Below, piece by piece: positions 60,849-64,000 of a stretch of DNA of 64,000 nt. Location: positions 62,001 through 126,000 of the forward strand of contig NZ_FNJA01000005.1 in assembly GCF_900104385.1 (NCBI RefSeq), written 5' to 3'. The translations under genes and the position numbers were made by a program. Source of the DNA: Rhodoferax sp. OV413 (lineage in GTDB: Bacteria > Pseudomonadota > Gammaproteobacteria > Burkholderiales > Burkholderiaceae_C). Each line of letters starts with the position of its first letter. Positions within the stretch are counted from its first letter, which is position 1. Under the pieces are notes generated by a model. The model worked only from the letters and a program-made list of their open reading frames with translations. It made no database searches and was not told where the DNA came from.

Positions 60849-61898
60849 ATGCAAGCACTGCAAAAAACCCATACCGGCCCCGGCCTGGAACTCCAGACCG
60901 TCGACGCGCCCCCCGCCCCCGGCCCGCACGAAGTGCTGCTCCGGGTGCAGGCCGCTGGCGTCTGCGGCACCGACCTGCACATCGATGCCTGGACCGCCAG
61001 CTACCACTTCCTGGCCGCGGCCCTGCCGGTCACCGTAGGCCATGAGTTCAGTGGCGAGGTCGCGGCCTGTGGCAGCGCGGTCACCGGTTTGCCGCCCGGC
61101 ACCCGGGTGGCGGTGCGACCGTCCACCGTCTGCGGCCAATGCCCGGCCTGCCAAAAGAGCGACTTCGACGCCTGCACCCGGCGGCGCGGCATAGGCGTGC
61201 TGCGCGATGGCGGCTTTGCGCCCTGGGTCGTGGTGCCGGCGCGCAACTGCGTGGCTGTGCCCGCCGAGGTGCCCGCCGATGTGGCGGCGCTGGCCGAGCC
61301 GCTGACCGTCAGCCACGAAGCCGTGCGCATGGGCGGCGTGCAGGCCGGCGACCGGGTGCTGGTGCTGGGGCCGGGCAATATCGGCCAGGGCATCGCCTTG
61401 TTCGCCCGCGCGGCCGGAGCCGCCCAGGTGGTGGTGGCCGGCTATGACGATGCCGCGCGCTTCGACGTGTTGCGGACCATGGGCTTTACCGACCTGCTGG
61501 ACTTTGCCGAGCAGCCCATGGCCCAGGCGCTGGCGCCCTACCTGACCCAGGGCAAATTCGACGTGGTGATCGAGGCCACCGGCGCTGCCGCCGTGATCAA
61601 CCCCGCACTGGCTGCACTCAAGACCCATGGCGTGCTGGTGATCACCGGCATCCACGCCCAGCCGGTGCCCATCGACCTGACGGCCCTGGTACGCAACCAC
61701 CAGCAGCTGCGCGGCAGCTACCGCGCGCCCGAGGCGCATTGGCCGCTGGTGATGGACTTCATGCGCGAACACCACGCCCTGCTGCAGCACATGATCACCC
61801 ACCGCTTCCCGCTGGCGCAGGCGCTGGACGGCTTTGCGCTGGCGCACAACAAGGCCGCCACCAAGGTGCTGATCCAGCCGCAGGCCGAGGTAGTGTGA
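60849..61898 (+). CDS. Zinc-dependent alcohol dehydrogenase (MDR)
   Basis: A 349-residue medium-chain dehydrogenase. Catalytic zinc ligands are in GVCGTDLH and GHEFSG; structural zinc Cys in CGQCPACQKSDFDAC; the NAD motif is VLGPGNIGQGIALFA. It oxidises a secondary alcohol or polyol. AAGG lies 7 bases before the ATG at 60849; an ATG two codons earlier is also possible. The stop overlaps the start of the next gene by one base. Confidence 0.9.
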   Translation: MQALQKTHTGPGLELQTVDAPPAPGPHEVLLRVQAAGVCGTDLHIDAWTASYHFLAAALPVTVGHEFSGEVAACGSAVTGLPPGTRVAVRPSTVCGQCPACQKSDFDACTRRRGIGVLRDGGFAPWVVVPARNCVAVPAEVPADVAALAEPLTVSHEAVRMGGVQAGDRVLVLGPGNIGQGIALFARAAGAAQVVVAGYDDAARFDVLRTMGFTDLLDFAEQPMAQALAPYLTQGKFDVVIEATGAAAVINPALAALKTHGVLVITGIHAQPVPIDLTALVRNHQQLRGSYRAPEAHWPLVMDFMREHHALLQHMITHRFPLAQALDGFALAHNKAATKVLIQPQAEVV

Positions 61899-62623
61899 TG
61901 CAAGCCTTTCTGGCGCTGTGGAACAGCGTGGCCCCCGAGGTGCAGGACGAGTACGAGGCCTGGCACAGCCTGGAGCACGTGCCCGAGCGCACCGCCCTGC
62001 CCGGCTTTGTCGAAACCTGGCGCTACCGTGCGCTGCACGACCCGCTGCGCTACTTCACCTGCTATGCGCTGGACAGCCTGGCCGCGCTGGACACGCCCGG
62101 CTACCGCGACGTGATGGCCCAGCCCAGTCCCTGGTCGGCCCGCATGCGCCCGGCGCTGCGCGACTTTCTGCGCCTGCCGTGCACGCTGCGCGGTGCGGTC
62201 GGCGTATCCAGCGCGAGCCAGTTGGTTGTCACGGTACTCGACATTGCTCCTGAAAACATAGCTGCCTGCGCAAGCAGAATAAGCGCCAGAGCCCTGAACC
62301 ACCACGTAGTCTGTGCCCACTGGGGCCAGCTGGCCGACATGGGCGCCTACCCGGTGGCCGGCCTGGGCAACCAGGCCTCCAACGCCCTGGCCCAGGGCGC
62401 GCACCGCCATGTGCTGATGCTGCAAGGCGTGGACCCGGCCCGGCTGCTGGAGCAAGCCGAGCAGCTTCGCGCCGAGCTCGCGCCCTACAGCAGCACGGTC
62501 ATCGCCCCCGAGGCCTTCGGCCTGCTCAGCCACACCCGCCACGACGCGCTGGACACGGCCACCCGGCTGGCACCGCGCATGGACTTATTCGCACAATTCC
62601 ACCCCACAGGAGACACAACATGA
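61898..62623 (+). CDS. EthD/dimeric alpha-beta barrel-like protein
   Basis: A 241-residue protein with two repeats of a ferredoxin-like fold: FLALWNSVAPEVQDEYEAWHSLEHVPER and, later, SSTVIAPEAFGLL. The first half has the NxxxPxxxxEYxxWHxxEH pattern seen in EthD-like proteins and in enzymes of hydroxyacid pathways. Residues near 120-133 (ENIAACASRISAR) are coded by an interspersed repeat. Function unknown. Translationally coupled with the dehydrogenase upstream and the Bug protein downstream. Confidence 0.6.
   Translation: MQAFLALWNSVAPEVQDEYEAWHSLEHVPERTALPGFVETWRYRALHDPLRYFTCYALDSLAALDTPGYRDVMAQPSPWSARMRPALRDFLRLPCTLRGAVGVSSASQLVVTVLDIAPENIAACASRISARALNHHVVCAHWGQLADMGAYPVAGLGNQASNALAQGAHRHVLMLQGVDPARLLEQAEQLRAELAPYSSTVIAPEAFGLLSHTRHDALDTATRLAPRMDLFAQFHPTGDTT
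62253..62293 (+). repeat. AGCTGC..GCGC repeat inside EthD-like gene
   Basis: Plus strand: AAAACATAGCTGCCTGCGC, AAGCAGAATAAGCGCC, AGAGCC. Same layout as the minus-strand copies at 46.7 and 48.9 kb, here read as protein. Confidence 0.8.
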
Positions 62624-63594
62624 ACAAACGCAGATTCCTCCACACCGCCCTCGCGCTGGCCAGCGGCCTGGCTCTGCAGGCCCAGGCGGCAGAGGCCTGG
62701 CCCAGCAAGCCGCTGCGCATCATCGTCGGCTACCCCAGCGGCTCCTCGCCCGACATCCAGGCCCGCATGCTGGCCGAGCCGCTGTCCAAGGCCCTGGGCC
62801 AGGCGGTGGTGGTGGAAAACAAGCCCGGCGCCAGCGGCAACATCGGCGCCGATGCGCTGGCCAAGGCCGACGACGGCCACACCATAGGCGTGATCGGCAA
62901 CGGGCCGCTGACCAGCTCGCCGTTTCTCTACGCCAAGCTGCCGTACCAACCGCAAAAAGACTTTGCCCCCATCGCCCTGATCGGCAGCGCACCCCTGGTC
63001 TGGGTGGTGCCCAAGGCCGAATACCCGGGCAACACCGCCGCCTACCTGAAGGCCGTGCACGCCGATGGCGACCGCCTGGCCTACGGCTCGATAGGCCCGG
63101 GCTCGGGCGGGCACCTGGGCATGGAGCTGGTGAAGCAGGCGCTGGGCTTCAAGGCGCTGCACGTGCCGTTCAACGGCGGCCCGCCGATCCTGAACGCGAT
63201 GATGGGCGGCCAGGTGCAGCTGACCCTGCTGCCCGCGGCCACCGTGATGCCGCTGGTGCAGGCCGGCAAGCTGGCCGCCGTGGCCGTCACCTCGGCGCAG
63301 CGCAGCCCGCTGGCGCCGGAGCTGCCCAGCATGGACGAGCTGGGCGCGAAAGGCGTGAACATCGAAGTCTGGAACGCGGTGATGGCCCCGGCCCGCATGC
63401 CCGCCGCCCACCAGGCGCGGCTGGCCAGCGAACTGGCCAAGATCCTCGGCAACCGCGAGATCCGGCAAAAGCTGCTGCTGCAGGGCTGGAAGGACCAGGA
63501 CCCGTCGCCCGCCGCGCTGACCCAGCGCATCCAGGCCGACACCGCCGTCTACCGCAACCTGATCGCCCAAAAGGGCATCAAGATCGACGGCTAG
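62620..63594 (+). CDS. Bug family tripartite tricarboxylate-type binding protein
   Basis: A 324-residue Bug receptor. Signal peptide FLHTALALASGLALQAQAAEA, then IIVGYPSGSSPDIQARML, VVVENKPGASGNIGAD, SIGPGSGGHLGMELVK and GVNIEVWNAVMAPARMP. CAGGAG precedes the ATG, which overlaps the previous stop (ATGA). It captures a carboxylate for the LysR-controlled dehydrogenase operon. Convergent with threonine aldolase; stops overlap by 4 bases. Confidence 0.92.
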   Translation: MNKRRFLHTALALASGLALQAQAAEAWPSKPLRIIVGYPSGSSPDIQARMLAEPLSKALGQAVVVENKPGASGNIGADALAKADDGHTIGVIGNGPLTSSPFLYAKLPYQPQKDFAPIALIGSAPLVWVVPKAEYPGNTAAYLKAVHADGDRLAYGSIGPGSGGHLGMELVKQALGFKALHVPFNGGPPILNAMMGGQVQLTLLPAATVMPLVQAGKLAAVAVTSAQRSPLAPELPSMDELGAKGVNIEVWNAVMAPARMPAAHQARLASELAKILGNREIRQKLLLQGWKDQDPSPAALTQRIQADTAVYRNLIAQKGIKIDG

Positions 63595-64000
63595 AAGAAG
63601 GAGCGGATGGTCTGGGCCACGCGCCGCACATCGGCCTCGCTTACGTCCAGATGCGTGACCAGGCGCAGCGTGTAGCGGCCGGATGCCAGCACCTGCTGCG
63701 CCTGCAGATGGGCCATGAAGCCATCGGCCTGCTCGGGCGCGATCTGCAGGAACAGCATATTCGTCGGCCCCAGGTCGACCCGCAGCCCCGGCACGCCGGC
63801 CAGCAGCTCGGCCAGCAAGCGGGCGTTCGCATGGTCGTCGGCCAGACGCGCCACGTTGTGCTCCAGCGCATACAGGCCGGCCGCGGCCAGCACACCGGCC
63901 TGGCGCATGCCGCCGCCCAGCATCTTGCGCCAGCGCCGCGCCTGGTCGATCAGGCTCTGGCTGCCCAGCAGCACCGAACCAACGGGCGCGCCCAGGCCCT
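63591..64000 (-). CDS. Low-specificity threonine aldolase (N terminus outside window)
   Basis: The last 136 codons of a PLP-dependent threonine/allo-threonine aldolase. The frame continues past base 64000. Visible segments: GAPVGSVLLGSQSLIDQARRWRKMLGGGMRQAGVLAAAGLYALEH and NMLFLQI, which are the standard C-terminal half. It cleaves threonine to glycine and acetaldehyde. The PLP lysine lies just before the window edge or at its border. Confidence 0.92.
   Translation of the reverse strand, partial: GLGAPVGSVLLGSQSLIDQARRWRKMLGGGMRQAGVLAAAGLYALEHNVARLADDHANARLLAELLAGVPGLRVDLGPTNMLFLQIAPEQADGFMAHLQAQQVLASGRYTLRLVTHLDVSEADVRRVAQTIRSFF

Overview
The window looks like chromosome from a Burkholderiales bacterium, most likely family Comamonadaceae (Rhodoferax/Acidovorax/Polaromonas-like). 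The evidence is indirect. The cytochrome c oxidase cluster has the order ctaC-ctaD-38 aa protein-ctaG-DUF2970-ctaE, followed by SURF1, ctaA, ctaB and sco. There are two Bug-type (tripartite tricarboxylate) binding proteins, and a short AGCTGC..GCGC interspersed repeat that I associate with this family occurs about six times. No 16S gene or taxonomic marker is present, so genus is not assigned.

Layout. 1-9.1 kb: sulfur scavenging, with the end of one flavin monooxygenase gene, then a likely sigma-54-driven msuE-sfnG-(LIV-type ABC transporter, five genes) operon. 9.1-10.3 kb: an alpha/beta hydrolase, an unidentified structured RNA with promoter and terminator, and a small protein. 10.5-15.4 kb: an HTH-citrate synthase divergent from a hydroxyacid dehydrogenase-FAH hydrolase-SDR-Bug operon. 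15.6-21.7 kb: the complete four-gene DNA repair operon exonuclease-ligase-Lhr-PdeM.

21.75-39.86 kb is a genomic island ending immediately downstream of glmS, the classic attTn7 site. The glmS-proximal part (33205-39854) is a clear Tn7-like element. It has perfect 27-bp terminal inverted repeats, a 5-bp target duplication TCTAG, three widely spaced end sites on the left and three sites at exactly 20-bp spacing on the right, but no tns genes. Its cargo is an ATPase-methyltransferase fusion, a metallo-beta-lactamase-fold protein, an IS3 relic and a chimera of hsdR and herA tails. The older part (about 21.78-33.20 kb) has diverged versions of the same end sites. It carries an unusual AT-rich cassette: hybrid kinase, methyltransferase, PAPS sulfotransferase, arginase-like protein, SsuA-like binding protein and a second hybrid kinase, with an APS kinase gene beside it. 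This cassette is my best candidate for an undescribed system.

39.9-64 kb is conserved backbone: glmS, an Lrp/AsnC regulator, glcDEF (glycolate oxidase), an OsmC-like protein, rpoH under a perfect CIRCE operator, sco/ctaB/ctaA/SURF1 and the cox structural genes, a BioC-like methyltransferase, comF, a LysR-regulated dehydrogenase-Bug operon, and the end of a threonine aldolase gene.
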